DNA of 54,372 nucleotides, from assembly GCA_040387375.1 (NCBI GenBank), contig JAZKDW010000069.1, forward strand, positions 1 to 54,372, in the 5' to 3' direction. Within the stretch, counting starts at the first letter, position 1; the number at the start of each line of letters is the position of its first letter. A program made the position numbers and the translations under genes. Shown here one piece after another: positions 1 through 12,200 of this stretch. Under the pieces are notes generated by a model. That model was given only the letters and a program-made list of their open reading frames with translations, made no database searches and was not told the origin of the DNA. Origin of the DNA: JAZKDW01 sp040387375 (lineage in GTDB: Bacteria; Pseudomonadota; Gammaproteobacteria; Burkholderiales; Burkholderiaceae_D).

Positions 1-52
1 CCCTGCACCCCAAATCAACCCGCATCATCCGCACACCGACTCGCAAACCGCT

Positions 53-1264
53 CTATCTGCCCTGAACCGGCCGCACCTTGGCCGCTGCTTCGCCGGCCCG
101 TTGACGTGCGGTGTCGACGTCGCCGGCAGTTGCCAGCGCCACACCCATGCGGCGCCGCGCAAACGATTCCGGCTTGCCGAACAGTCGGATGTCGGCGCCC
201 GGCACACGCAAGGCTTCGGCCATACCTTCAAACGCAATTCCCGCCGCGTCAAGCTGGCCGTAGATCACTGCCGACGCCGCCGGCGAGGCGAGTGCGACAT
301 TCACCGGTAGGCCGAGGATGGCCTTCGCATGCAATTCGAATTCGCTCTGCACCTGGCTGGCCATCGTCACCATGCCGGTATCGTGCGGCCGCGGGCTGAC
401 TTCGGAAAACCAGACCATGTCATCACGCACGAACAGCTCGACGCCGAACACACCCAGGCCGCCGAGGTTGTCGGTGATTTTTTTCGAGATCTCGCGCGCT
501 TTTGCCAGTGCTGCGTCCGGCATCGGATGCGGCTGCCAGGATTCGACATAGTCGCCCTTGACCTGCACGTGGCCGATCGGTTCGCAGAAGTGGGTGGCGG
601 GATTGCCTTGCTCGTCCAGCGCGCGCACGGTCAGCTGGGTGATTTCGTATTCGAAGTCGATGAAACCTTCGACGATCACACGGCCTGAATCGACCCGGCT
701 GCCGGCCGCGGCATAGTTCCAGGCCGCTTCAACTTCAGCTGCCGATTCGATCCTGGACTGGCCTTTGCCGGAGGATGACATCACTGGCTTGATGATGCAG
801 GGAAAACCGATTTCGGCGCAGGCCGCGCTCAGGTCGGCCAGGCTGTCGGCGAAGCGGTAGGGTGAGGTTGGCAGGCCGAGTTCCTCGGCGGCGAGGCGGC
901 GGATGCCTTCGCGGTTCATGGTCAGCCAGGCGGCGCGTGCGGTCGGGATCACGCTTGCCTTGCCGGCTTTCTCCAGCTCCATCAAGGTCAGCGTGGCGAT
1001 CGCCTCGATCTCGGGCACGACCAGGTCGGGTTTTTCGAGTTCGATCAGGGCCGCCAGCGCGGCGCCGTCGGTCATGTCGATCACATGCGCGCGATGGGCG
1101 ACCTGATGGCCGGGCGCGTTCGGATATCGGTCGACGGCGATCACTTCGACGCCGAGACGCTGCAGGGAAATGACCACTTCCTTGCCAAGTTCGCCGGAGC
1201 CGAGCAGCATGACTCTGGTAGCGGAGGGGGAGAGCGGGGTGCCGAGGCGGGACGGGGTTTTCAT
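53..1264 (-). CDS. purT: Formate-dependent phosphoribosylglycinamide formyltransferase (PurT)
   Basis: PurT is an ATP-grasp enzyme that makes formyl-GAR from GAR, formate and ATP in purine synthesis in the cytoplasm; it replaces the folate-dependent PurN step. The protein is about 403 residues, close to the usual 390-400. The N-terminal nucleotide-binding motif RVMLLGSGELGKEV, the core VPEIEAIAT, the glycine-rich ATP-grasp segment KPVMSSSGKGQ, VIVEGFIDF and the C-terminal FSEVSPRPHDTGMVT and RLFGKPE blocks are all present and match PurT along its full length. An in-frame ATG lies 39 bases further upstream (1303), but family alignment favours the start at MKTPSRLGTPLS. Neither start has a clear ribosome site. 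The upstream neighbour on the same strand is a glycosyltransferase, with repeats in between, so an operon is unlikely. Confidence 0.95.
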   Translation of the reverse strand: MKTPSRLGTPLSPSATRVMLLGSGELGKEVVISLQRLGVEVIAVDRYPNAPGHQVAHRAHVIDMTDGAALAALIELEKPDLVVPEIEAIATLTLMELEKAGKASVIPTARAAWLTMNREGIRRLAAEELGLPTSPYRFADSLADLSAACAEIGFPCIIKPVMSSSGKGQSRIESAAEVEAAWNYAAAGSRVDSGRVIVEGFIDFEYEITQLTVRALDEQGNPATHFCEPIGHVQVKGDYVESWQPHPMPDAALAKAREISKKITDNLGGLGVFGVELFVRDDMVWFSEVSPRPHDTGMVTMASQVQSEFELHAKAILGLPVNVALASPAASAVIYGQLDAAGIAFEGMAEALRVPGADIRLFGKPESFARRRMGVALATAGDVDTARQRAGEAAAKVRPVQGR

Positions 1265-1589
1265 GGGGATGGCGTGGGTGAGGAGAATTCGGACAGCCAT
1301 CATGATACGGGCGAAAGCGGATGCGGGCCAGTGGGAATGCGGATGTCTTTTATGAAATTAGCCGGCATGGTTGAAGTCAAGGTTTGCATAGAGACATCAG
1401 GATGCAGGTTCAGCCTGGATTCCCGCGTTCGCGGGAACGACGGTAGTAATTGATACGATCTCCACTCTTACCACCGTCTAACCCGCTGGCACGGGAAGGA
1501 CCCCGATACCGGCGCTGCCCTGGCACACAGAAGTCCGTAGGGTGGAAAAGCGAAGCGCCTTCCACCGAATGCCAACTCTGGCACCCCGA
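1265..1589. repeat. Intergenic region with two dispersed palindromic repeats
   Basis: This 325-base gap holds no convincing gene. At 1421-1438 there is a palindrome TTCCCGCGTTCGCGGGAA, followed by ACGACGGTAGTAATTGATACGA; the same arrangement recurs near 27187-27262. At 1537-1566 a second element begins GTAGGGTGGAAAAGCGAAGCGCC and ends in the complementary TTCCACC; relatives occur at 50563-50587 and flanking the IS at 50732-52295. Both can fold as hairpins. No promoter was assigned. Confidence 0.6.
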
Positions 1590-2813
1590 TCACCCACCCT
1601 CAAGCATCTCCAGCAACCGCGGCAAACAATGCGTGCGCAAATCATAATCATCTACTACCGTCCGCCGAGCCCGTTCCCGCATCGCCCGGAAATTCTCCGG
1701 CCGCGCCAGCACCTCGGCCACCGACCTCGCCAGACCTTCGCCATCGAAGAAGTCGACCAGCAAGCCATTCTCGCCATCCCGCACCACTTCCTGCACCGGA
1801 CTGGTCGCCGAAGCCACCAGCGCGCAACCCGCCGCCATCGCTTCCAGCATCGACCACGACAACACGAAAGGGTAGGTCAGGTAGACGTGCGCAGCCGATA
1901 CCTGCAGCACCTTCAGATACGCCGCATAAGGCAGTTTCCCCAGGAAATGCACTCTCGGCCAGTCGACGCGGTCGCCTAGTTCCTCGCAATAGAGCTGACG
2001 GTAAGTCTGTCCATCCGGCAGGCGGCGGCCGTAACTGACCTCATCACCACCGACGATTAGCACATGCGCATCGGGCCGCTGTGCCAGCAATGCGGGCAGG
2101 GCGCGCATGAAGACATGAAACCCGCGATACGGTTCCAGATTCCGCGCCACATACGTCACCACCTCGTCACCGGCGTGGAAGCGGCGTGCGCCGGCATCGA
2201 TCCACGCGCCGGCATCGGGACCGATGGCCTGTGTGTCCACACCTTCATGGATCACCCGGATCCGGGAGTGAAACTCGGCCGGGAAGCGCTGCTTCTGCCA
2301 TTCGGTAGGTGACCAGCCCTGATCGCACGCAACCAGGCTGTGCAGCTGGGTGCTGTTTTTTACCCGCACCTTGAGCCGGTCATCCAGTGTGGCCGGAAAT
2401 TCCGGATCGAAACCGACGTCGCCGTCCGCGCCATGGTAATAAAACTCGAAATAATCGATGTGCCGCGCATCGGGAAACACATCGCGCAGGAACAGTGCCT
2501 CACCCCAGCCGGGATGCGCCAGCACAACGTCGGGCCGGAAACCTTGCTCCTTCAGGCTTAATGCAGCGCGCACCACGCTTTGCCCGCGCCGCACATGGCC
2601 TTCGAAATCGCGCAAATAGTGGTGCGTATCCTTGCGGCCCCGGCCATGAGGCCGGTAACTGAAGACCTTGATGCCGGGATGCAGTGGCGCCCGGCCCTCA
2701 AGATTGCCGGCATCCCCGATCCCGATGACCTGGTGGGCGGGATCGTCCGCCAGTGCTTTGGCGAGGTGCCGGAACTGGCCGGGGAAGTTCTGGTGCACTA
2801 ATAAAAATTTCAT
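1590..2813 (-). CDS. Glycosyltransferase family 4 protein
   Basis: This 407-residue protein has the two-Rossmann GT-B layout of family 4 retaining glycosyltransferases, which transfer a sugar from a nucleotide-sugar donor, usually to surface polysaccharide or lipid. The N-terminal signature MKFLLVHQNFPGQFRHLA and the acceptor-domain segment VVLAHPGWGEALFL are typical. The donor half carries RNLEPYRGFHVFMRALP, VLIVGGDEVSYG and YPFVLSWSMLEAMAAGC. The second glutamate of the EX7E motif is present (LEAMA), but the first position is Phe; I recall this subfamily having YPFVLSWS there, so I do not read it as inactivation. There is no signal peptide or membrane span. The substrate is unknown. The gene stands alone and faces away from the giant adhesin operon, so a link to its glycosylation is only a guess. 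Confidence 0.85.
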   Translation of the reverse strand: MKFLLVHQNFPGQFRHLAKALADDPAHQVIGIGDAGNLEGRAPLHPGIKVFSYRPHGRGRKDTHHYLRDFEGHVRRGQSVVRAALSLKEQGFRPDVVLAHPGWGEALFLRDVFPDARHIDYFEFYYHGADGDVGFDPEFPATLDDRLKVRVKNSTQLHSLVACDQGWSPTEWQKQRFPAEFHSRIRVIHEGVDTQAIGPDAGAWIDAGARRFHAGDEVVTYVARNLEPYRGFHVFMRALPALLAQRPDAHVLIVGGDEVSYGRRLPDGQTYRQLYCEELGDRVDWPRVHFLGKLPYAAYLKVLQVSAAHVYLTYPFVLSWSMLEAMAAGCALVASATSPVQEVVRDGENGLLVDFFDGEGLARSVAEVLARPENFRAMRERARRTVVDDYDLRTHCLPRLLEMLEGG

Positions 2814-3260
2814 TTATGCCAATAATTCTTCTAAGTTGCCGCATGGTAACGGTCTTTTGAGATAATTCTTTAACATTTTTAACATTTACTGTAAGGCAAT
2901 GTTAATATAAGCAAACAAAAATAGATGTAAAAAAATAATTAAAGCAGCGGAGTGTTGACCCTTCTGGAGCATGCATCATGGAAACATACGACGTTTTTGC
3001 GTCGATTACGGCGACGCGCATTTTCAAAACCTGTCTGGCAGTCTGCGGACAGAAGGCACAACTTCCCAAGAAAATCCATTTCCGTTACTAACAATTCCGC
3101 AAGGTTTTGTCGGATGCTGCTTCCTCCGAATTCGAGCAATAAAAAAAATTGCATGGCTGCACAAACGTGAGCCATGTCGCATATACCCGGTTGCACTCGC
3201 ATGAATCCCTGGATGCGAACAGATGCGCCGTAAAGAAAGCTTTTTCAAGGATTACCCGTT
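2814..3260 (+). promoter_or_regulatory. AT-rich divergent intergenic region upstream of the giant adhesin
   Basis: This 447-base region separates the glycosyltransferase from the adhesin operon. The part at 2814-2945 is strikingly AT-rich compared with the rest of the window. A possible sigma-70 promoter for the operon is TTGAGA (2857-2862), a 17-base spacer and TAACAT (2880-2885); it is weak and unconfirmed. That would leave a long 5' leader of more than 300 bases. A small hairpin CGACG/CGTCG lies near 2988-3003. I did not recognise a riboswitch. AAGGA at 3247-3251, nine bases ahead of TTG at 3261, is the ribosome site that sets the adhesin start. Confidence 0.4.
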
Positions 3261-6200
3261 TTGACTACTGACAACGCATCCGGTCTGCTGAATTCAACGG
3301 GTAAGTCTGACCTCCCGCCCCTCGATCTGTCCGCAATAGAAGGCAACAAACTCTCGCGTGACGGCGACAATCTGATTGTGGAGTCGGCGAGCGGGGCAAT
3401 CACTGTCCACGCCAATTTTTTCAGCGATCCGGATGCGTTGGTCACGTTTCCTGGTTCGTCGATCGAATTCAGCGCCGACATGCTGGTCGCAAGTTTCCCC
3501 TTTCTGCAGGCGGCGGCCCTTGTTGCCGGGTTCGACAGCAGCGGCGCCGGTGAGGATGGCACGGCGACCGTCGTGGCGACTATCCGGGAAACGGATGGCA
3601 AGGCCAGGATAATACGTAACGGCAATGAGATTCCAGTCAAGCCAGGCGATGCGATTCTTGATGGCGACATCATCGACAGCAGCGGCAGCACAGCAGTCAA
3701 GGTGGAATTTGTCCGTGCTCTTTCCCGCGATGCCAGCGACGAGCCGGCAACCGCCGTCATCGGACCCAATTCGCGCATTCAGTTCGATGGCAAGATCAAC
3801 ACACAATCCGACGCACAGGAGTTGTCGGTAACCCTGACCATGACCTCCGGCGCTATCGCGATCGACAATTTGCCGGGCAATGGTGAAGGCCTTGCCATCA
3901 ATACGCCTTCCGGCACGGTGATTGCCCGCGGCCAGGACGTTGGTATCAATGTCAATGGCCTCAATGGTGAAACGACGGTGATGGCGTTGGGAGACAGCGC
4001 GTCCCCATGGTCGACCGACAGCGGGATATTCATCGACAGGGCCGGCGTGGAAACGCGGATGTCGATCGGTGGCGACGGCGTCGTTTTCCAGGCTGGCAAC
4101 AGCAGCTTCGCGCCGCTCGGATCGGCATCGTCCACGCAGCTCAGTCCCATCTCCAGTCTGCTTGACGCCCCGGGCGCAAGCAGTGGCGGCGCCGACCCGT
4201 CCGGCACCCCGGGTTCCAATATGTTCTCCAACACGGGGCCTTTTTCGGGCACCGATTCGCGCGCGCCATTTTCCGGCTTGTCCGGCGGATCGCCGAGCGG
4301 CTCGTCCTCGTCCTCGTCTTCGCCCATTCAGGAGATTGCACCATTTTCCAGCGTTAGTCCGGGCGGGATCTATTCCGGCACCGGCCCCACATCACCGGCG
4401 ACAGGGTCCACTTCGCTTCCCGGCAATGTGCCGGCCTTGCCTGGCGCGCCGGCTGGTAACAGTAGCGGCCTCATCACACCGCAGGCGCAAGAGCTGCCCG
4501 GGCTGATCCTGACTGCCATCAGCGGGATCAGCACCGCCGACATGAGTGAAACCAACGCCGTACTGGTGGCTTCCGGCACCCTGTCGACCAACAAGGGTGC
4601 GGTGGGTTTTGTTGCCCAGACACTCGTGCCCGGCAGCGGCGGCTACGGCAAGTTCAGCATTACCGCGGCTGGCGAGTGGAGTTACATTGCCAATAGCGCG
4701 CACGATGAATTCAAGTTCGGCACGGTCTATACCGACACCATCAGCGTTGCAACATCCGATGGCATCCTGCAAACCATTACGGTCAACATCAACGGCACCA
4801 ATGATGTGCCGGTGGTCAGCAATCTGGCGGGCGCCGCGCTCGGCAGCGTCACCGAAGCGGGCAATCAGGATGACGGTACCAGCGTGGCCGGCACCGGCAG
4901 CGTTACCGGCACCCTGAGCGCCACCGATACGGATGCAAACGCCACCATGGCATGGAGCATCGTCGGCACGCCGGCCGCCACCTACGGCAGCTTCGCGCTG
5001 GATGCCGCTACCGGCGTCTGGATCTACACGCTGGACAACACCCTGGCCGCAACACAAGCGCTCAAGGAAGGGGAGAGCGTCACCCAGGCCTACACCGCCC
5101 GCGTGACCGACAACCTCGGCGCCTCGGCCGATCAGACCGTCACGGTCACGATCAACGGCACCAACGATTTGCCTGTGGTGACCAACACCGCCGGCGCCCG
5201 CGCCGGCAGCGTCACCGAATCCGGTAACCTGGATGACGGCACCGTCGTCGCCGGCACCGCCAGCGCCACCGGCACGCTGAGCGTCAGCGATGTCGATGCC
5301 GACGCTACCAGAACGTGGAGCATCCAGGGCACGCCGAGCACCACCTATGGCAGCCTGGCGCTGGATGCTGCTACCGGCGTCTGGACCTATACGCTGGACA
5401 ACACCCTGGCCGCGACGCAGGCGCTCAAGGAAGGGGAGAGCGTCACCCAAACCTACACCGCCCGCATGACCGACGACTTCGGTGCCTGGGTCGATCAGAC
5501 TGTCACGATTACGATCAACGGCAGCAATGATGTGCTGTCGGTGAGCAATGGCGCTGGCGCCCGCGCCGGCAGCATCACCGAAGCGGGCCACCTCGATGAC
5601 GGCACCGTCGCCGCCGGCACCGCCAGTGCCACGGGTACCTTGAGCGCTTTCGATGCCGACGCCGACGCGACCGGGGTCTGGAGCATTGAAGGCACGCCAG
5701 CCACCACTTACGGCAGCTTCGCCCTGAATGCCAGCACCGGCGTCTGGACTTACACGCTGGATAACACACTTGCAGCAACCCAGGCCCTCAAGGAAGGGCA
5801 GTCTGTCACCCAGGCTTATACGGCTCGCGTGACCGACAATCTGGGCGCCTGGGTAGAGCAGACCGTCACGGTCACGATCAACGGCACCAACGATGTGCCG
5901 GTGGTGACCAACGCCGCTGGCGCGCTGGCCGGCAGCGTCACTGAATCCGGTCATCTGGACGATGGTACGGTCGTGGCCGGCACCGCCAGCGCCACGGGCA
6001 CGCTGAGCGTCAGCGATGTGGATGCCGACGCTACCAGAACGTGGAGCATCCAGGGCACGCCGAGCACCACCTATGGCAGCCTGGCACTGGATGCCAGTAC
6101 CGGCGTCTGGATCTATACGCTGGACAACACCCTGGCCGCAACGCAGGCGCTCAAGGAAGGGCAGCTTGTCACGCAAACTTACACTGCCCGTGCCACCGAT

Positions 6201-9200
6201 GACTTCGGCGCCTGGGTCAACCAGACCATCACGATCAGCATCAACGGCACCAACGACCTGCCCGTGGCTACCGCCGATACCGGCAGCACAGCGGAGAACG
6301 CTACCCTGACCGTCGCCGCCGGCAGCGGCCTGCTCGACAACGATACCGATGTGGACGCCGATGCCACGCACACAGTCAGCGCGGTCAATGGCCTGGCCGG
6401 CAATGTGGCAATCGCTGTTGCCGGCACTACCGGCGGCAGCTTCACGATTGCCGCCGACGGCGCGTATACCTTCAATCCCGGCAGCGCGTTTGATTACCTG
6501 GCCGCGGGCGAATCGCAGGTCACCAGCGTCACCTATACCAACCGTGACAATAACGGCGCCGTCAGCAGCAACACGCTGAGCGTCACCGTCACCGGCAGCA
6601 ACGATACCCCGGTCGCCATGGCGGCGACCACCAGCGCCACCGAAGACGGCAGCCTCGTTACCGGCACGCTGACGTCGACGGACCTCGATGTGACGGGCAG
6701 GACCGCAACCTATACGCTCGACGCGCCGGTCGCCGGCCTGACGCTCGCCACCAATGGCAGCTACAGCTTCGATCCCGCCAATGCGGCTTATCAATCCCTG
6801 GCGCTGGGTGCAACGACCAGCGTCGTCGCCAATTACACCGTCACCGATGACAAGGGCGCGACCGGCACCAGCACGCTGACCATCACCGTCACCGGCGTCA
6901 ACGATCTTGCCGTCATCGGCGGCGTCAGCAGCGCCAGTCTCACCGAGACCGATGCCGCGCTCACCGCCGGCGGCACCCTGACGGTGTCCGACGTCGACGG
7001 CACGCAGACCTTCGTCGCGCAAACCCTGGCGGCCGGCAGCAACGGCTATGGCAAGTTCAGCATCGACTCGGCCGGCGTCTGGACTTATGCCGCCAACAAC
7101 GCGCACAACGAATTTTCGGACGGTGTTGCCTACACCGACAGCATCACCGTAGCGACCACCGATGGCGTGCTGAAGGTCATCACCGTGACCATCACCGGTA
7201 CCACCGATGTATACGCTGGCGGCAGCGGCGGCGATACCTTGACCGGTGGTCCCGACGCCGACACCTTGAGCGGCGGCGCAGGCGGCGACACCTATATCAT
7301 TACCGATCCCCGAAATGTCGTGGTCGAATCGGCCGGTGAGGGCATCGACGAGGTACGCACCACGCTGACCGCATATACGCTGACCGCCAATGTCGAGAAT
7401 CTGGTCTTCACTGGCACCGGCAATGCCGCCGGCACCGGCAATGAGCTGGCCAATACCATCACCGGCAATGTCGGCAACGACACGCTTGATGGCGGCATCG
7501 GTGCCGACACCCTGATCGGCGGCGCGGGCAATGACGTCTACGTCGTCGACAATGCCGGCGATATCGTTACCGAAGCACTGAACGCCGGCACCGACGAAGT
7601 GCGCACCACCTTGACCGCATATACGCTGACCGCCAACGTCGAGAACCTTGTCTTTACCGGCACCGGCAACGCCGCTGGCACCGGCAATGGGCTGGCCAAT
7701 ACGATCACCGGCAATGTCGGCAACGACACGCTCGATGGCGGCGCAGGCGCCGACACCTTGATCGGCGGTGCGGGCGATGACGTCTACATCGTCGACAATG
7801 CCGGCGATGTCGTGACGGAAGCGGCCAATGAAGGCACGGATACCGTACGCACCAGCCTGGCCAGTCATACCCTGGCCGCCAACGTCGAGAACCTGGTCTT
7901 CACCGGCAGCACCAACGCCACCGGCACCGGCAATGCGCTGGCCAACACGATCACCGGCGGCACCGGCAACGACACGCTCGACGGCGGCGCGGGCATCGAC
8001 ACTCTGTCCGGCGGCGACGGCAACGATACGCTGGTCTACGATGCAAACGACAGCCTCATCGATGGCGGCGCGGGCACGGATACGCTGCGTTTCCTGGCCA
8101 ATGCCAACTTGGCGACCGATAACGTCACCCTGAGCAATATCGAAGTGCTCGACATGCGCGCCGTCAATGGCGGCACCGCGACCCAGATCGAACTGTCGGC
8201 GGCCGATGTGCGTGCGCTGCTGGCCAGCGGCACCACCACACTCACGATCAACGGCGACAGCGGCGACCGCATTGTCGTCTCCGATCAGTGGGTGCGCGGC
8301 AGCACCGCCGGCGGTTACACCAGCTTCACCCGCGTGCATAACGCCGAAACGCTGACCCTGAACCTGTCCACCGGCGTCGATCTGGTGGCCAATCTCGGCG
8401 GCTCCTCTAGTGACGACAACCTTGTTGGCGACAGCACCGCGGATACCCTGGCCGGCGGCGCCGGCAACGACACACTCAATGGCGGCGGCGGCATCGACAC
8501 CATGACCGGCGGCACCGGCAACGACGTCTATACGGTCGATGTGGCCGGCGATGTGGTCAATGAAGAAGCCAGCGAAGGCACCGACGAAATCCGGACCGTG
8601 CTGACCAGCTACTCGCTGGCCGGGCTGCCCAACATTGAAAACCTCACCTATACCGACGTCACCTATATCGCACCCGGCGCCGGCGCCTTCACCGGCACCG
8701 GCAATGCCCTCGACAACGTCATCACCGGCGGCAACGGCGCCGACACGCTGACTGGCGGCCTCGGCAACGACACCCTGGTCGGCTTGGACGGCAACGACAC
8801 CTTCATCGGCGATGCCGGCAACGATAGCATCAGCGGCGGCAATGGCACCGACACCATCGATTACAGCGCCGAAACGGGCGGTGTCACCGTCACGCTGGCC
8901 ACCACAGGGGGCAGCGCTTCCGGCGCCATCATCGGCACCGATCAGATTAGCGGCATCGAAAACATCACCGGCGGCGCCGGCAACGACAACATCACCGGCA
9001 GCGACGACCTCAACCTGCTCGCCGGTGGCCTCGGCAACGACACACTCGATGGCGGCGCCGGCGACGACACCCTGATCGGTGGCGCGGGCAATGACAGTTA
9101 CATCGGCGGCCTTGGCACCGACACGGCCGATTTCAGCGGCGAAACCAGCAGCATCAGCATCAACCTCGGCACCGGGATTGGCACCGACGGCAGCGGCGGC

Positions 9201-12200
9201 AGCGATACCTTCACCGGTGTCGAGAATGTCACCGGCGGCAGCGCCGGCGACACCCTGACCGGCGACGCCATAGCGAACCGGCTCGATGGCGGCGCAGGCG
9301 CCGACACCTTGACCGGCGGTGCGGGCGATGACGTCTACATCGTTGACAATGCCGGCGATGTCGTGACCGAAGCGGCCAATGAAGGCACGGAAACCGTACG
9401 CACCAGCCTGGCCAGTCATACCCTGGCCGCCAACGTCGAGAACCTGGTCTTCACCGGCAGCACCAACGCCACCGGCACCGGCAATGCGCTGGCCAACACG
9501 ATCACCGGCGGCACCGGCAACGACACGCTCGACGGCGGCGCGGGCATCGACACTCTGTCCGGCGGCGACGGCAACGATACGCTGGTCTACGATGCAAACG
9601 ACAGCCTCATCGATGGCGGCGCGGGCACGGATACGCTGCGTTTCCTGGCCAATGCCAACTTGGCGACCGATAACGTCACCCTGAGCAATATCGAAGTGCT
9701 CGACATGCGCGCCGTCAATGGCGGCACCGCGACCCAGATCGAACTGTCGGCGGCCGATGTGCGTGCGCTGCTGGCCAGCGGCACCACCACACTCACGATC
9801 AACGGCGACAGCGGCGACCGCATTGTCGTCTCCGATCAGTGGGTGCGCGGCAGCACCGCCGGCGGTTACACCAGCTTCACCCGCGTGCATAACGCCGAAA
9901 CGCTGACCCTGAACCTGTCCACCGGCGTCGATCTGGTGGCCAATCTCGGCGGCTCCTCTAGTGACGACAACCTTGTTGGCGACAGCACCGCGGATACCCT
10001 GGCCGGCGGCGCCGGCAACGACACACTCAATGGCGGCGGCGGCATCGACACCATGACCGGCGGCACCGGCAACGACGTCTATACGGTCGATGTGGCCGGC
10101 GATGTGGTCAATGAAGAAGCCAGCGAAGGCACCGACGAAATCCGGACCGTGCTGACCAGCTACTCGCTGGCCGGGCTGCCCAACATTGAAAACCTGACCT
10201 ATTCCGACGTCACCTATATCGCGCCCGGCGCCGGCGCCTTCACCGGCACCGGCAATGACCTCGACAACGTCATCACCGGCGGCAACGGCGCCGACACGCT
10301 GACCGGCGGCATCGGCAACGACACCCTGGTCGGCCTGGACGGCAACGACACCTTCATCGGCGATGCCGGCAACGACAGCATCAGCGGCGGCAACGGCACC
10401 GACACCATCGATTACAGCGCCGAAACCGGCGGTGTCACCGTCACGCTGGCCACCACCGTGGGCAGCGCGTCCGGCGCCATCATCGGCACCGATCAGATCA
10501 GCGGCATCGAAAACATCACCGGCGGCGCCGGCAACGACAACATCACCGGCAGCGACGACTTCAACCTGCTCGATGGCGGCCTCGGCAACGACACCCTTGC
10601 CGGCGGCGCCGGCAACGACACCCTGCTTGGCGGCGGCGGCAACGACACGCTCGACGGCGGCTTCGGCAACGACACCCTGATCGGCGGCACAGGCAATGAC
10701 AGCTACATCGGCGGCGTCGGCATCGACACGGCCGATTTCAGCGGCGAAAGCAGCGGCATCAGCGTCAACCTCGGCGCCGGGACTGGCACCGACGGCAACG
10801 GCGGCAGCGATACCTTCACCGGCGTCGAGAACGTCACCGGCGGCAGTGGCAACGACATCCTGACCGGCGACGCCAATGCGAACCGCCTCGACGGCGGCGC
10901 CGGCAATGACACCATCGCCGGCGCGGCGGGCAACGACACACTGATCGGCGGCCTCGGCATCGACACCCTCGATTACTCCGCCATCAGCGCGGCAGTGACG
11001 GTCAACATGAGTGCTGCGGCGGTAGGCCTGGTGGCCGCCAATACGGCCAGCGACGGCCAAGGCGGGACCGATAGCCTGTCCGGTTTTGAATATGTGCTCG
11101 GCGGCAGCGGCAACGATACCCTGGTGGGCGGCGCGGAAGTCAACCTGCTGGTCGGCAATGCCGGCAATGACCTGTTGTCCGGCGGCGCCGGCAATGACAC
11201 CCTGCAAGGCGGTGTCGGCGACGACAGCCTGCGTGGCGGCGCAGGCGATGACAGTCTCGACGGCGGCAGCAATCTCAGCGGCGGCGATACCGCCGATTAT
11301 TCGGACCAGGCCACGGCCGTTATCGTCAATCTTGGGACCGTCAGCGCAACCGGCACCACGATCGGCGTCGATAGCCTGAGCAATATCGAGAACATCGCCG
11401 GCGGCAGCGGCGCGGACACGCTGACCGGCGACGCCAGCGCCAACCAGATCTGGGGCAATGCCGGCAATGACACGATCCTCGGCGGCGACGGCAATGACAG
11501 TCTGCGCGGTGGGCAGGGCAACGACAGCATCGACGGCGGCATCGGCATCGACACCGTAGTGTTCGACGACGTCAACGGACCGATCACCGTGAACCTGGCC
11601 GCCGGCAGCGCGGTCGGGACCAACAGTGGCACCGACATTCTGCTCAATATCGAAAACATCGTCGGTTCGGGCGGCTCGGATACCCTGACCGGCAGCGCTG
11701 GCGACAACGTCATCGACGGCGCCGACGGCGGCGACTCGATCAATGGCGGCGACGGCAACGACACCATCCTGTACGACGAAAACGATGCCTTTGTCGACGG
11801 CGGCGCGGGCACCGGCGACGTACTCCTGGTGCGTGCCGGCCTGACCACGCTCGACCTGACGCTGGTGCGCGATGAAGTTTTCACCAACTTCGAAATCCTC
11901 GACGTCACCGTCGCCGGCACGCAGTTCGTGAAGATCTCCGACACCGACATCAAGGCGCTCACCGGCGGCGGCGCTACCGGCACCCTGATCATCAGGGGCG
12001 GCAGTGAAGACAGCGTGCGCCTGGTCGGCGCCAACTGGCCCACCACCTCCATCCCTGTCGAAGTGATCGACGGCGCGAATTACAACGTCTATACCTACAA
12101 CGGGGCGACAGTCAAGATCAAGGAAGGCGTATCGGTCGGTTACCTGTTCAGCTCGGGCGAGCTGGGTGAACTGACGACTGCCAGCAGCGGCGGCGACGTG

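Noticed and set aside
2946..3260. c-di-GMP riboswitch in the long adhesin leader
   Set aside because: Hairpins are present but the conserved GEMM core sequence and tetraloop receptor could not be found.
4660..4690. TAAG-like string (ITAAGEW) as a LapG cleavage site
   Set aside because: It lies in a beta strand of a VCBS repeat at about residue 469, and an equivalent strand occurs in a later copy. LapG sites lie in the short N-terminal region.
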